Assembly (NCBI RefSeq): GCF_020880975.1
Contig: NZ_JAJIWP010000001.1
Span: 124,001 to 188,000, forward strand
Length of the DNA stretch: 64,000 nt
DNA from: Mucilaginibacter sp. UR6-1
GTDB taxonomy: Bacteria; Bacteroidota; Bacteroidia; Sphingobacteriales; Sphingobacteriaceae
Direction of reading: 5' to 3'
Shown here: positions 44,920-53,812 of the stretch, in pieces
How positions within the stretch are numbered: the first letter of the stretch is position 1
Layout of the letters: each line of letters starts with the position of its first letter
Made by a program: the position numbers and the translations under genes
The notes under the pieces: generated by a model
What the model saw: the letters and a program-made list of their open reading frames with translations, nothing else
What the model was told of the DNA's origin: nothing
The model's database searches: none

Positions 44920-45771
44920 TTACTCGCACTTATGCACCCAGGCATCCAGATCACGTTTTTTGAGGATGGCCGTATAGCCCAAAGCTGCTGCTGCCGGGCA
45001 GTATTGAGCATCAAAGGTTTTTTGAGGTGTTTCATCGGTATATTCTACCACGAAAACCGGCTTTTTAAGCTGAGCGTAGAGCTTTAAGTCGTTTTGCCAG
45101 CCTTGTTTAAAAGCATCTTCAGTAAGGGCCCAATCAAATTTTGAAGCGTATTGACCTGTAAGTTCGGGTACATTTTTTTGGCCAATGCCTAAGCCGTTGC
45201 TATGGGCTGTAGTTATTAAAAAATCAATATACTTTTTAGTGTCATCTATATTAATATCAAAACCTGTAGTGTTGGCATAGCTGTCGAGATTATCAGGCTC
45301 AATGGCATCAAAGCCCTTTTTCAGTATCATGTTGAACCTTGAATTTAGCCAGGGCTTCAGTTTATCTATCTGGCGTATATCCACCCACTTTTCGTGCGGC
45401 CACTCATCATACTTTTTGCCCACTACATCCTTTGGCAGGAGCGAACCGTCGGGCCTGTCATCCTCAAATGTACCAACAGACAAATAAGCGATCACTTTTT
45501 TGCCTTGCGCGTGCAGTGCCGCAACGGTTTCGGCCGAGGTGGTAAACGCGTCAACATCCACCACGCTGCCACTAAAAGTGGTTGATGAATTAATGTCATC
45601 CAGTTGCCAGTCAAAACTAATGCCTGCGGCTGGCTGCCACCAGGTAGTTTTATCGCCGGGAAGTTCGGTAGGGTCTACCGTGTTCGGGGTATCGTTATCT
45701 GTGGTGTCTTTTTTGCAGGCTATTAATAATAACAGCATCAGGGCAAGGCCGGAGGTCTTTCGGTTGAACAT
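44920..45771 (-). CDS. GH114-like lipoprotein (endo-alpha-1,4-polygalactosaminidase family)
   Basis: A 283-residue lipoprotein (lipobox LLIAC, C19). The catalytic barrel starts WWQPAAGISFDWQLDDIN and continues VDVDAFTTSAETVAALHAQGKKVIAYLSVGTFEDDRPD, GFDAIEPDNLDSYANTTG, and KPVFVVEYTD, the pattern of GH114/TM1410-related proteins. Members cleave galactosaminogalactan-type polymers in fungi-derived matrices, but the bacterial proteins are little studied. Asp and Glu at IEPDNLDSY are likely catalytic. It converges with the GH-A-like lipoprotein on a shared terminator and diverges from the quinone reductase. Confidence 0.82.
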   Translation of the reverse strand: MFNRKTSGLALMLLLLIACKKDTTDNDTPNTVDPTELPGDKTTWWQPAAGISFDWQLDDINSSTTFSGSVVDVDAFTTSAETVAALHAQGKKVIAYLSVGTFEDDRPDGSLLPKDVVGKKYDEWPHEKWVDIRQIDKLKPWLNSRFNMILKKGFDAIEPDNLDSYANTTGFDINIDDTKKYIDFLITTAHSNGLGIGQKNVPELTGQYASKFDWALTEDAFKQGWQNDLKLYAQLKKPVFVVEYTDETPQKTFDAQYCPAAAALGYTAILKKRDLDAWVHKCE

Positions 45772-45979
45772 GAAAATGTGAATACTTGAATGCTTAAACG
45801 CAGGCTAAGTGATTTTTGTATACAGTTGTAAAGATTAATATTACAGTTTAAGCGCCATACGTAATGGAGTATGCTTCACTAAAATAAACATTTAGCCAAA
45901 CGTTTGTGCACCTCAAATACTGTGTAAAAAAGTGCTATTTATTAGCTGATATGTATACTTTTTTTAAAGTACGTAGGTA

Positions 45980-45987
45980 TAATTTTG
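45980..45987 (+). promoter_or_regulatory. -7 element of the quinone reductase gene
   Basis: TAATTTTG, exact match to TAnnTTTG, 19 bases before ATG 46006. The -33 region is a T-rich run (45960s) rather than TTG. Confidence 0.45.
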
Positions 45988-46005
45988 CTTAATAACATTA
46001 AACAA

Positions 46006-46950
46006 ATGAAAACATATATCTTAAATGAGCCTGGAGATACCACTCATTTGCAAATTTCAGATCAACCGAAACCACGTGTTAGCGGTAATGATGTACTTGT
46101 GCGGGTTAAAGCGATCAGTATTAACCCTGTTGACGTAAAGACGAGGGCAGGTAAAGGCGTTTATGGCCGTTTAAAAACCCTCGACCCAATAATTATCGGG
46201 TGGGACATCGCCGGTATTGTTGAAGAAACCGGCGATCAGGTAACCGGTTTCAAAGCAGGAGATGAGGTGTTTGGAATGATCAATTTTCCCGGACATGGAA
46301 AAGCATATGCGGAATATGTATCTGCTCCGGCTCGGCATCTTGCTCTTAAGCCTGCAAATATAAGTTTTGAAGATGCTGCCGCCGCAACATTGGCGGCTTT
46401 AACGGCTTACCAGGTGCTGGTTAAAAAAGCCGGGGTACAGGCGGGTGATAAAGTTTTGATCCATGCCGCGTCCGGTGGCGTAGGGCACTTTGCCGCGCAG
46501 ATAGCTAATCACCTCGGTGCCCGGGTTACAGGTACATCTTCTGCACAAAATCGTGATTTTGTGTTATCATTAGGTATAAACGAACATATAGATTACCAAA
46601 CAAACGCGCTCGAAAAAAGGGAAGGGTATTTTGATTTTGTGTTTGATGCGGTTGGGGGTAGCACTATTGAACGGTCTATACCATTAATAAAATCTGGAGG
46701 AACGCTGATCTCAATTCCTACCGGGATCAGTGAGGCCGCCTTAGCCCGGGCTAAGGCACTTAATGTTGAGGCTTATTTTTATCTGGTTGAATCAAACGGA
46801 GACGACATGATAAAAATAGCTGATTGGCTTGCTACAGGTGTTATTAAGCCTACCGTGTCAAAAACATTTCCTTTTGAGGATATGGCCTTAGCGCATAAAG
46901 CCGTTGAAAGCGGCAGAACAATTGGGAAAGTTGTAGTATATATTAAGTAA
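46006..46950 (+). CDS. NADP-dependent quinone oxidoreductase (zinc-less MDR family)
   Basis: A 314-residue medium-chain dehydrogenase/reductase. The GroES-like domain contains VKAISINPVDVKTRAGKGVYG and IIGWDIAGIVEETGDQVTGFKAGDEVFGM; the Rossmann part contains VLIHAASGGVGHFAAQIANHLGARVTGTSS. The catalytic zinc ligands are absent, so it belongs to the zeta-crystallin/quinone reductase branch that reduces quinones or enones with NADPH. ATG 46006 (MKTYILNEPG) is chosen over a TTG 21 bases upstream. It is followed by the GH78 gene 45 bases later, but there is no sign of functional coupling. Confidence 0.92.
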   Translation: MKTYILNEPGDTTHLQISDQPKPRVSGNDVLVRVKAISINPVDVKTRAGKGVYGRLKTLDPIIIGWDIAGIVEETGDQVTGFKAGDEVFGMINFPGHGKAYAEYVSAPARHLALKPANISFEDAAAATLAALTAYQVLVKKAGVQAGDKVLIHAASGGVGHFAAQIANHLGARVTGTSSAQNRDFVLSLGINEHIDYQTNALEKREGYFDFVFDAVGGSTIERSIPLIKSGGTLISIPTGISEAALARAKALNVEAYFYLVESNGDDMIKIADWLATGVIKPTVSKTFPFEDMALAHKAVESGRTIGKVVVYIK

Positions 46951-46995
46951 AGCCTGTAATAAATGTATCTTGCGTGTATACCAATTAAACACACT

Positions 46996-49686
46996 ATGAG
47001 ATCAGCTTTAACTACGATAGTTCTGTGTTTTTTCGCATGCCTGGCCTTAGCTAAAACGGCGGAGGTTACGGTTGTTAATTTGAGGTGTGAATACCTGTCT
47101 GATCCTATCGCTGTGGAGGATCAGCACCCCTTACTAAGTTGGCAATTAACATCAATCTACACGGGTAAAAGTCAAAAAGCGTATCAGGTACTGGTAGCAA
47201 GTTCGCCTGTATTGCTGGCTCAAAATAAGGGCGATTACTGGAACAGCGGGAAGGTTAATTCATCCAATTCAACACAAGTTATTTACGGTGGTAAACCCTT
47301 ATCATCACGAAAACAGGTGTATTGGAAAGTGATGGTGTGGGATGAGAAAAATATAGTATCCGGCTGGAGTAAAACCGCCTCCTGGCGTATGGGTTTGTTA
47401 CAACCTGCCGATTGGCAGGCAAAATGGATAGGAGAGATGCGGGATCCTCAACCTGATTCGGCGATTACCTATCCGGCACCTTTTTTTCGTAAAGCGTTTA
47501 CGGTGAAAAAAAAGATCAAAAGGGCAACTGCCTACGTTAGTGGCCTCGGTTTTTATGAGTTATATATAAACGGTAAAAAAATAGGAGACCAGGTATTGGC
47601 TCCTGCCGTTACCAACTATGATAACAGGCCGCTTAAAAAGTTGCTGTATCCGTACGATGATCAGTCAAGGCAGCGGGTACTTTACAATGCTTTTGATGTT
47701 ACAAATTACCTCATCCGTAATGATAACGCTATTGGTATACTACTCGGTAACGGTTGGTATAACCAACGTGACCGTACCGTAGAGGGCCTGATGTGGTATG
47801 ATGTTCCCAAAGTCATCCTTCAACTGGAGATCCGGTACGAAGATGGAACGTTTGGTACTATCCTATCAGATAATTCCTGGAAAACAACTACCGGTCCGTT
47901 GCTGAAAGACGGGATATTTACCGGAGAAAAATATGATGCCAGGGCAGAATTAGGTGCATGGAACGGCCCGGGTTTTAACGATTATAAGTGGCGCAAGGCC
48001 ATCCTGGTTAAGGCTCCAAACGGTACACTGCATCCGCAGATGGCGCCGTTCGATAAAATAACGCGTATTCTAAAACCTGAGTTTAAAGGCCGGATCAGCG
48101 ATTCTGTTTACCAATATCATTTAAAGGAGACCGTGTCGGGCTGGGCAGCACTGCATGTTAAAGGTAAAGCGGGCAGTAAGATAACCATGAGGTACATTAG
48201 CGAAGAAGGTGAGGATTACGGGCAGTTTGATAGCTATGTTTTAAAAGGTAACGGTACCGAGAGCTGGGAGCCAAAGTTTACATGGCATGCTTTCATGAAT
48301 TTGGAAGTAACATCGCCGGATGTGGTGTTGGATGCTTCAAATATTACAATCAAAGAGGTGCGTACTGCCGTAGTTTTAAACGGAAGCTTTGAGTGTTCAA
48401 ATACTTTTTTGAACAAGATTAACACAGCCTATGTAAGAACACAGAATGCTAATATGCATGGCAGTATAAGCAGTGATTGCCCGCACCGGGAACGGTTGGG
48501 TTATACCGGCGACGGACAAGTGGCGATGGAAAGCGCGTTATTGTCTTACCATATGCCGCAATTTTATCGTAAATGGCTGGATGATATGGATGATGCCCGT
48601 AACCACAATACCGGATTTGTGCCGCACGCGGCACCTTTTGGTGGTGGTGGCGGCGGCCCGGCCTGGGGTTCGGCTTATGTGATCATGCCCTCCTTGTATT
48701 TTTCTTATTATAGTGATACCCTGGTTTTAAAGCGGCATTACGCGGGCATGAAGCAATGGGTTAACTATTTACAAACGCGGATCAATGAAAATGGCTTGAT
48801 CACCAAAGAAGAGCCTGATGGTTGGTGCCTTGGCGACTGGTGTACGCCGGAGCAGATTCAACTGCCTGAGCCACTGGTAAACACGGCTTATTTTTTTCAT
48901 GTAACCAGCCTGATGGCTGATATAGCCGGAGTTTTGGGGAATGAAAGCGACAAGGCGCAATTTGCCGGCATGGCGCAAAAAATAAAGGCCGACTTTAATA
49001 AAGCTTACTATAATACTGCAACAAAAACCTACTGGCAAGGGCGGCAGGGCGCGGATGTTTTTGCTTTAGCATTTGGCTTGGTGCCCAATGATAAGTATGA
49101 TGCCGTGTTTAATTCGTTATTAGCGCATTTAAAGCAGATCAATTACCATTTTGATACAGGTATTTTGGCTACACCGCTATTGCTCAAAGTGCTTTCGCAA
49201 AACAACAGGGATGACATCGCCTACCAAATCATGAACCAGAAAGACACACCCGGATTTGGTTATTTATTAAATAATAAAAACAGCACTTTATGGGAAGAAT
49301 GGAATGGCGGCGGCTCACACAGCCACCCGATGTTCGGCAGCGTGGTGGCCTGGTTTTATTCGGCTATCGGCGGTATTAAGCCTGATCCGGGCAGTGCCGG
49401 TATGAAACATTTTTTTATAGCGCCAAAACCCGTTGGTGATCTGAATTATTGCAAGTCAGCATATACAAGCTTATACGGCAAAATACGTTCGGAATGGGTA
49501 CGGGAAAAAAATGGCGGGTTGCAGATTGTTATAGAAGTGCCGGCCAACACATCGGCAACATTTATTTTACCCGAAGGTATGAAAAACCTTGTGAGCGGCC
49601 CCGGTAAAAAAAATCACGCAAAAAAAGTTAACAAGCTATACATTGCAGAGTTTGGATCAGGGATTCACCGGTTTAAAATTGACTGA
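46996..49686 (+). CDS. GH78 alpha-L-rhamnosidase, exported
   Basis: An 896-residue secreted enzyme with a signal peptide ending LALAK. It has an N-terminal Ig-like domain (NLRCEYLSDPIAVEDQHPLLSWQL), the Bac_rhamnosid_N lectin-like domain (VSGLGFYELYINGKKIGDQVL), a middle beta domain, and the (alpha/alpha)6 barrel with D494 in SDCPHRERLGYTGD, E499, D506 and the second Glu cluster E767/E768 in LWEEWNGGG. These match the acidic residues of known GH78 sites. It removes terminal L-rhamnose from pectin side chains or plant glycosides. ATG 46996 (MRSALTTIV) is chosen because an earlier ATG at 46963 would put a non-signal stretch first. Two tRNA genes follow on the other strand. Confidence 0.92.
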   Translation: MRSALTTIVLCFFACLALAKTAEVTVVNLRCEYLSDPIAVEDQHPLLSWQLTSIYTGKSQKAYQVLVASSPVLLAQNKGDYWNSGKVNSSNSTQVIYGGKPLSSRKQVYWKVMVWDEKNIVSGWSKTASWRMGLLQPADWQAKWIGEMRDPQPDSAITYPAPFFRKAFTVKKKIKRATAYVSGLGFYELYINGKKIGDQVLAPAVTNYDNRPLKKLLYPYDDQSRQRVLYNAFDVTNYLIRNDNAIGILLGNGWYNQRDRTVEGLMWYDVPKVILQLEIRYEDGTFGTILSDNSWKTTTGPLLKDGIFTGEKYDARAELGAWNGPGFNDYKWRKAILVKAPNGTLHPQMAPFDKITRILKPEFKGRISDSVYQYHLKETVSGWAALHVKGKAGSKITMRYISEEGEDYGQFDSYVLKGNGTESWEPKFTWHAFMNLEVTSPDVVLDASNITIKEVRTAVVLNGSFECSNTFLNKINTAYVRTQNANMHGSISSDCPHRERLGYTGDGQVAMESALLSYHMPQFYRKWLDDMDDARNHNTGFVPHAAPFGGGGGGPAWGSAYVIMPSLYFSYYSDTLVLKRHYAGMKQWVNYLQTRINENGLITKEEPDGWCLGDWCTPEQIQLPEPLVNTAYFFHVTSLMADIAGVLGNESDKAQFAGMAQKIKADFNKAYYNTATKTYWQGRQGADVFALAFGLVPNDKYDAVFNSLLAHLKQINYHFDTGILATPLLLKVLSQNNRDDIAYQIMNQKDTPGFGYLLNNKNSTLWEEWNGGGSHSHPMFGSVVAWFYSAIGGIKPDPGSAGMKHFFIAPKPVGDLNYCKSAYTSLYGKIRSEWVREKNGGLQIVIEVPANTSATFILPEGMKNLVSGPGKKNHAKKVNKLYIAEFGSGIHRFKID

Positions 49687-49732
49687 TGCAAAATGCGATG
49701 TTTATCGGATGAGCAATTGTAAGTAAATAAAA

Positions 49733-49763
49733 ACGGGAAAGAACGTATATACGTCTTTCCCGT
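49733..49763 (-). terminator. Terminator after tRNA-Leu
   Basis: Perfect 10-base arms (49733-49742 and 49754-49763) around an inner palindrome; followed on the minus strand by T-rich sequence. Confidence 0.75.
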
Positions 49764-49767
49764 CAAG

Positions 49768-49853
49768 TACTCGGGGCGGGAATCGAACCCGCACTCGCTT
49801 TAAGGCGAACAGGATTTTAAGTCCTGCGTGTCTACCAGTTCCACCACCCGAGC
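49768..49853 (-). tRNA. tRNA-Leu (TAA)
   Basis: Class II tRNA with long variable arm on the minus strand: acceptor GCTCGGG/CCCGAGT, D-arm GGTGGAACTGGTAGACAC, anticodon stem-loop GGACTTAAAATCC (anticodon TAA), variable arm GTTCGCCTTAAAGCGAGT-like, T-arm GCGGGTTCGATTCCCGC. CCA not encoded. Confidence 0.94.
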
Positions 49854-49876
49854 AGGTGATTAACCTTTTAAAAATA

Positions 49877-49903
49877 AATCCCTTCTGCTTGAGGGAAGGG
49901 ATT
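49877..49903 (-). terminator. Hairpin between tRNA-Gly and tRNA-Leu
   Basis: Arms 49877-49885 and 49895-49903 form a 9-base stem, followed on the minus strand by TTATTTTTA. It may terminate or process the tRNA-Gly transcript. Confidence 0.6.
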
Positions 49904-49905
49904 GG

Positions 49906-49978
<73 letters not shown>

Positions 49979-50087
49979 ATTGTTTTTGCTTACAATCGCT
50001 GTTCGTGTTTCGTTCGTTGATTGTGGTTGCAAAGATAGAGAGAAAACCATTTTCCGCAAGTAAAAAGTGTAATTTTTTTAAAGTTTT

Positions 50088-50570
50088 TTATAACTCGCTG
50101 TTTTTCAAAACTTCTAAAATTAAGTTGCTCTCAAAACCCCGGCTTAAAGCGTATTGTTGTAGTTTATAGCGGCGTTTTAAGCTGTGTTTTTCCTTTAATG
50201 ATGCCGCTTTTTTTTCCAATAAATGCTGCAATGCGGTCATATAGTCGTCCAGGTCAATACCAGCCAGGGCTTTTTTAATAAGTACATCGGGCACGCGTTT
50301 CAGTTTAAGGCCTTGTTTTATTTTTACTTTTCCCCAATGTTTTTGGTTGAATTTGCTTTTAGCGTAAATACGTGCAAAGCGCTCTTCACTCAAAAAATTC
50401 TCGGTGATGAGCCTGCTTATCACAATTTCAATAATGCGCCCGGCAACGCCCCATTCATACATCTTGTCGCGCACTTCCTGTTGCGCGCGTTCCTGGTAGG
50501 CGCAATAGCGCATGGCTTTGGTAAGGGCGGTGTTCTCGTCGGTAATTTTTATCGGGTTATCGCGTTCCAT
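50088..50570 (-). CDS. recX: RecX family regulator of RecA
   Basis: A 160-residue all-helical protein built of three-helix repeats: TKAMRYCAYQERAQQEVRDKMYEWG, then RIIEIVISRLITENFLSEERFARIYAKSKF, QKHWGKVKIKQGLKLKRVPDVLIKKAL. This is the RecX pattern (short C-terminal region, many Arg/Lys). RecX binds RecA filaments and limits their activity. ATG 50570 (MERDNPIKI) is the start; a longer frame would overlap the divergent murF-alr gene. No recA is near. A diverging gene start lies only 65 bases away, so the two share a promoter region. Confidence 0.88.
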   Translation of the reverse strand: MERDNPIKITDENTALTKAMRYCAYQERAQQEVRDKMYEWGVAGRIIEIVISRLITENFLSEERFARIYAKSKFNQKHWGKVKIKQGLKLKRVPDVLIKKALAGIDLDDYMTALQHLLEKKAASLKEKHSLKRRYKLQQYALSRGFESNLILEVLKNSEL

Positions 50571-50634
50571 TTGAAAATCAAAAATCGCTAAAATTTCTTC
50601 TATTAACAGGAAATATAAGCAACTTAGCATTGTG

Positions 50635-53097
50635 ATGTACAAAAGCAGGTATACAACTACTCAGGTAAAACAAATATTGAATGCCACCGGCGATGTGGTT
50701 AATGATAATAGTATCAGTTTATTAATAACCGATAGCCGCCGCATCAGTAACCCATCCGGCGGCTTATTTTTTGCTTTAAGCGGCAGGCGTAACGGGCACG
50801 AGTTTGTGGCCGAGGCTTATAATGCCGGCGTGCGTGATTTTGTGCTGAGTGCAAAGCCGCAAGGGTATTTCCCCGAAGCAAACCTGCTTATTGTGCCCGA
50901 TGTGCTGGCAGCCTTACAGCAGTTGGCCGCGCATCACCGTGCGGCGTTTAATTTGCCGGTAGTAGGGGTAACGGGCAGCAACGGTAAAACCATTGTAAAA
51001 GAGTGGTTGTACCAACTGATGTCGCCCGACAGAAATATTGTGCGTAACCCCAAAAGCTACAACTCGCAGATTGGTGTACCACTATCTGTATGGCAAATTA
51101 ACGAGAAGAATGACCTGGGTATATTTGAAGCCGGCGTATCAACCACCAGTGAAATGGATAAACTGGAAGCCATCATTCAGCCGGAGATAGGTGTGCTTAC
51201 ACATATTGGTTCGGCGCACGACGAAGGCTTTAGCAGTCGTGATGAAAAGGTTGCCGAAAAGCTGAAGTTGTTTAAGCATAGCCGCCTGCTGGTATATAAT
51301 TACGAGCAAATGCTCGATTATAAAAAGCTCATAAGCACCCCTGAAACCTTTGTTTGGAGCCGTAAGTTCAATCAGGCTGATCTGTATGTGTTCAGTGAAG
51401 CGGTCATCGCCAAAAATTATTATATGCGCGCCGTGTATAAAGGGGCGGAGATAGAATGTATCATTCCGTTTCGTGATGAGGCCTCTATAGAGAACGCTAT
51501 TATCTGCTGGGCAACTATGCTGGCCATGGGGTATGAACCCGCCGTTGCCGACGATCGGCTGGAGCGCCTCGCCCCGGTAAGTATGCGCCTCGAATTGAAA
51601 AATGGCATAAATGATTGCTCCATTATTGACGATACTTATAATTCCGACATACAATCCTTAGAGATAGCGCTTAACTTTTTGAGCCAGCAAAATCAACATC
51701 AAAAAAAGACGCTTATCCTGTCAGATATTTACCAGAGCGGCTTGCAGCAGGAGGTGTTATACAAGCAAGTAGCCGAACTGGTTAAAGCCAGCCAGGTCGA
51801 CAAGTTTATCGGCATCGGCACGGCTATATCAGGCTACCGTGATGTGTTTGAGGTTGCCGAAAAGCAGTTTTACCCGGATACCACCGGTTTTTTAGCGCAA
51901 CTGCAAACGCAGCATTACCGTAATGAAACCATATTGGTAAAAGGCTCGCGCAGTTTTGAGTTTGAGCGTATAAGCCGTGTGTTTGTACAAAAGGCGCACG
52001 AAACCGTGATGGAAATAAACCTTAACGCCATGCTTAACAACCTTAACTATTACCGCTCAAAACTTAATCCGGGAGTAAAGCTGATGGCTATGGTAAAGGC
52101 ATTTTCGTACGGTAGCGGTACTTATGAGTTGGCCAACGTGTTGCAATACAATAAGGTTGATTATCTGGCTGTTGCTTATGCTGATGAAGGTGTGGCCCTG
52201 CGCCAGGCAGGTATCAGCCTGCCTATTGTGGTGCTTAATACCGAAGTTGGCGCTTTTGAAAAATTAACGGGTTTTAAGCTTGAGCCGGTTATTTACAGTT
52301 TTGGTTTGTTTGATGAATTCATTAAATATGTACAGGATAGTAACATATTTAATTATCCCGTACATATCAAGATAGATACGGGTATGCACCGACTTGGTTT
52401 TGAGAATTTTGAGGTAGAAACTTTGTGCGATCTGTTAGAGGAGAATCCTTACGTGCGTGTGCAGTCGGTATTCTCGCACCTGGTAGCCAGTGACGCGGTC
52501 CAGCATGACGAATTTTCGCTGAAGCAGATCAATTCGTTCGAGAAAGCTTATACTGATATTGAGGATGCGCTGGGGTACCGGGTGATCAAGCATATCTGCA
52601 ATACGTCGGGTATTACCCGTTTCCCGAATGCGCAGTATGATATGGTGCGGCTGGGTATAGGGCTTTACGGGGTTGATGGCGCTATATCACCCGATGAAGG
52701 GGTGCTACAGCCTATTGCCACCTTAAAAACAAGCATATCGCAGGTGAAAAAAATTACGGCGGGCGAAACCGTAAGTTACATGCGTAACGGTAGTTTAACC
52801 AAAGATGGACGCATAGCAACAGTGCGTATAGGTTATGCCGATGGTTACCTGCGGGCATTTGGCAACGGGGTAGGGCGTATGCTGGTTAACGGCGTGCTGG
52901 CACCCACGGTAGGCAACATCACCATGGATATGTGTATGATAGATGTTAGCGAGGCAGAAGTAAAAGAAGGCGATGAAGTGATCGTATTTAATGATGAGTT
53001 ACGTATTGAGGAACTGGCTAAACAGATAGGTACCATCCCATATGAAATACTGACCAATATTTCGCAAAGGGTAAAAAGAGTGTACTTTTACGAGTGA
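50635..53097 (+). CDS. MurF-alanine racemase fusion
   Basis: An 820-residue bifunctional peptidoglycan enzyme typical of Bacteroidota. The N-terminal MurF-like ligase (about 1-455) has the ATP loop GVTGSNGKT with K118 and joins D-Ala-D-Ala to the UDP-MurNAc-tripeptide. The C-terminal alanine racemase (about 460-820) has the PLP lysine K488 in MAMVKAFSYGSG and catalytic Y715 in ETVSYMRNG, making D-Ala. Coupling both activities channels D-Ala toward MurF. ATG 50635 follows a GTG by one codon. It is followed 22 bases later by the DUF502 gene. In the ligase the second half of the active site (DDTYNSD) is also intact. Confidence 0.92.
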   Translation: MYKSRYTTTQVKQILNATGDVVNDNSISLLITDSRRISNPSGGLFFALSGRRNGHEFVAEAYNAGVRDFVLSAKPQGYFPEANLLIVPDVLAALQQLAAHHRAAFNLPVVGVTGSNGKTIVKEWLYQLMSPDRNIVRNPKSYNSQIGVPLSVWQINEKNDLGIFEAGVSTTSEMDKLEAIIQPEIGVLTHIGSAHDEGFSSRDEKVAEKLKLFKHSRLLVYNYEQMLDYKKLISTPETFVWSRKFNQADLYVFSEAVIAKNYYMRAVYKGAEIECIIPFRDEASIENAIICWATMLAMGYEPAVADDRLERLAPVSMRLELKNGINDCSIIDDTYNSDIQSLEIALNFLSQQNQHQKKTLILSDIYQSGLQQEVLYKQVAELVKASQVDKFIGIGTAISGYRDVFEVAEKQFYPDTTGFLAQLQTQHYRNETILVKGSRSFEFERISRVFVQKAHETVMEINLNAMLNNLNYYRSKLNPGVKLMAMVKAFSYGSGTYELANVLQYNKVDYLAVAYADEGVALRQAGISLPIVVLNTEVGAFEKLTGFKLEPVIYSFGLFDEFIKYVQDSNIFNYPVHIKIDTGMHRLGFENFEVETLCDLLEENPYVRVQSVFSHLVASDAVQHDEFSLKQINSFEKAYTDIEDALGYRVIKHICNTSGITRFPNAQYDMVRLGIGLYGVDGAISPDEGVLQPIATLKTSISQVKKITAGETVSYMRNGSLTKDGRIATVRIGYADGYLRAFGNGVGRMLVNGVLAPTVGNITMDMCMIDVSEAEVKEGDEVIVFNDELRIEELAKQIGTIPYEILTNISQRVKRVYFYE

Positions 53098-53119
53098 TTT
53101 TGTTACTTAGCCCATTGCC

Positions 53120-53737
53120 ATGAAAAAATTAATCGGTGCCATATTAAATTACTTTATCAAAGGCTTGCTTGTGGTGGTGCCTTTGGGCGCCGCTTTCTTT
53201 TTGATATTCTGGGCGGTGTCAAGCATTGATAATGCGCTTAATCTGAGCGGTATATTGTGGACAGATAAGCATGGCAAACCCATTTATATACCGGGTTTAG
53301 GCATCCTGAATGTTATTTTTATTATACTGATAGCGGGCATATTGGTAACCAACGTAATTACCGAACCCATAAAACGCTGGATGAGCCGCTGGCTTAACCG
53401 CTTACCGTTGTTCAAGTTTCTGTACTCATCAATAAAGGATCTGACCGAGGCTTTTGTAGGCGAGGAAAAGAAGTTCAGCGAACCGGTTTTGGTTGAGGTA
53501 AACGAGTTCGGGTTAAAAAAGATAGGCTTTTTGGTAAAGAAAGATCTGAGCGCTATTGACCTGCCGGGCGAGGTAGCCGTTTACTTTCCCCTGTCGTACT
53601 CATTTGCCGGGCAGGTGGTAATCATCCCGAATGATAAAGTGAAGCCTATTAACAGGAGCGCGGCAGAGGTAATGAAATTTGTAGTATCAGGCGGCGTAAG
53701 CGGGCTGGATGATCATCATGATAAAGTTTCAAAATAA
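53120..53737 (+). CDS. DUF502 membrane protein
   Basis: A 205-residue inner-membrane protein with two helices: GLLVVVPLGAAFFLIFWAVSSI (about 16-37) and ILNVIFIILIAGILVTNVI (about 62-80). A cytoplasmic domain with LPLFKFLYSSIKDLTEAFVG, SYSFAGQVVIIP and SAAEVMKFVVSGG follows, all DUF502 signatures. The role is unknown. It follows murF-alr by 22 bases and may be expressed with it. The ATG at 53120 is well placed. Confidence 0.88.
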   Translation: MKKLIGAILNYFIKGLLVVVPLGAAFFLIFWAVSSIDNALNLSGILWTDKHGKPIYIPGLGILNVIFIILIAGILVTNVITEPIKRWMSRWLNRLPLFKFLYSSIKDLTEAFVGEEKKFSEPVLVEVNEFGLKKIGFLVKKDLSAIDLPGEVAVYFPLSYSFAGQVVIIPNDKVKPINRSAAEVMKFVVSGGVSGLDDHHDKVSK

Positions 53738-53812
53738 AAGCATCATTGCTAAACTAACTGAAATTTTTATACATTCGGATGTTAACAGATTATATCTAAA
53801 AACAGCATCTGC

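Noticed and set aside
51139..51654. 171-codon minus-strand frame inside murF-alr
   Set aside because: Antisense to a conserved coding region with intact motifs; no independent evidence of a gene.
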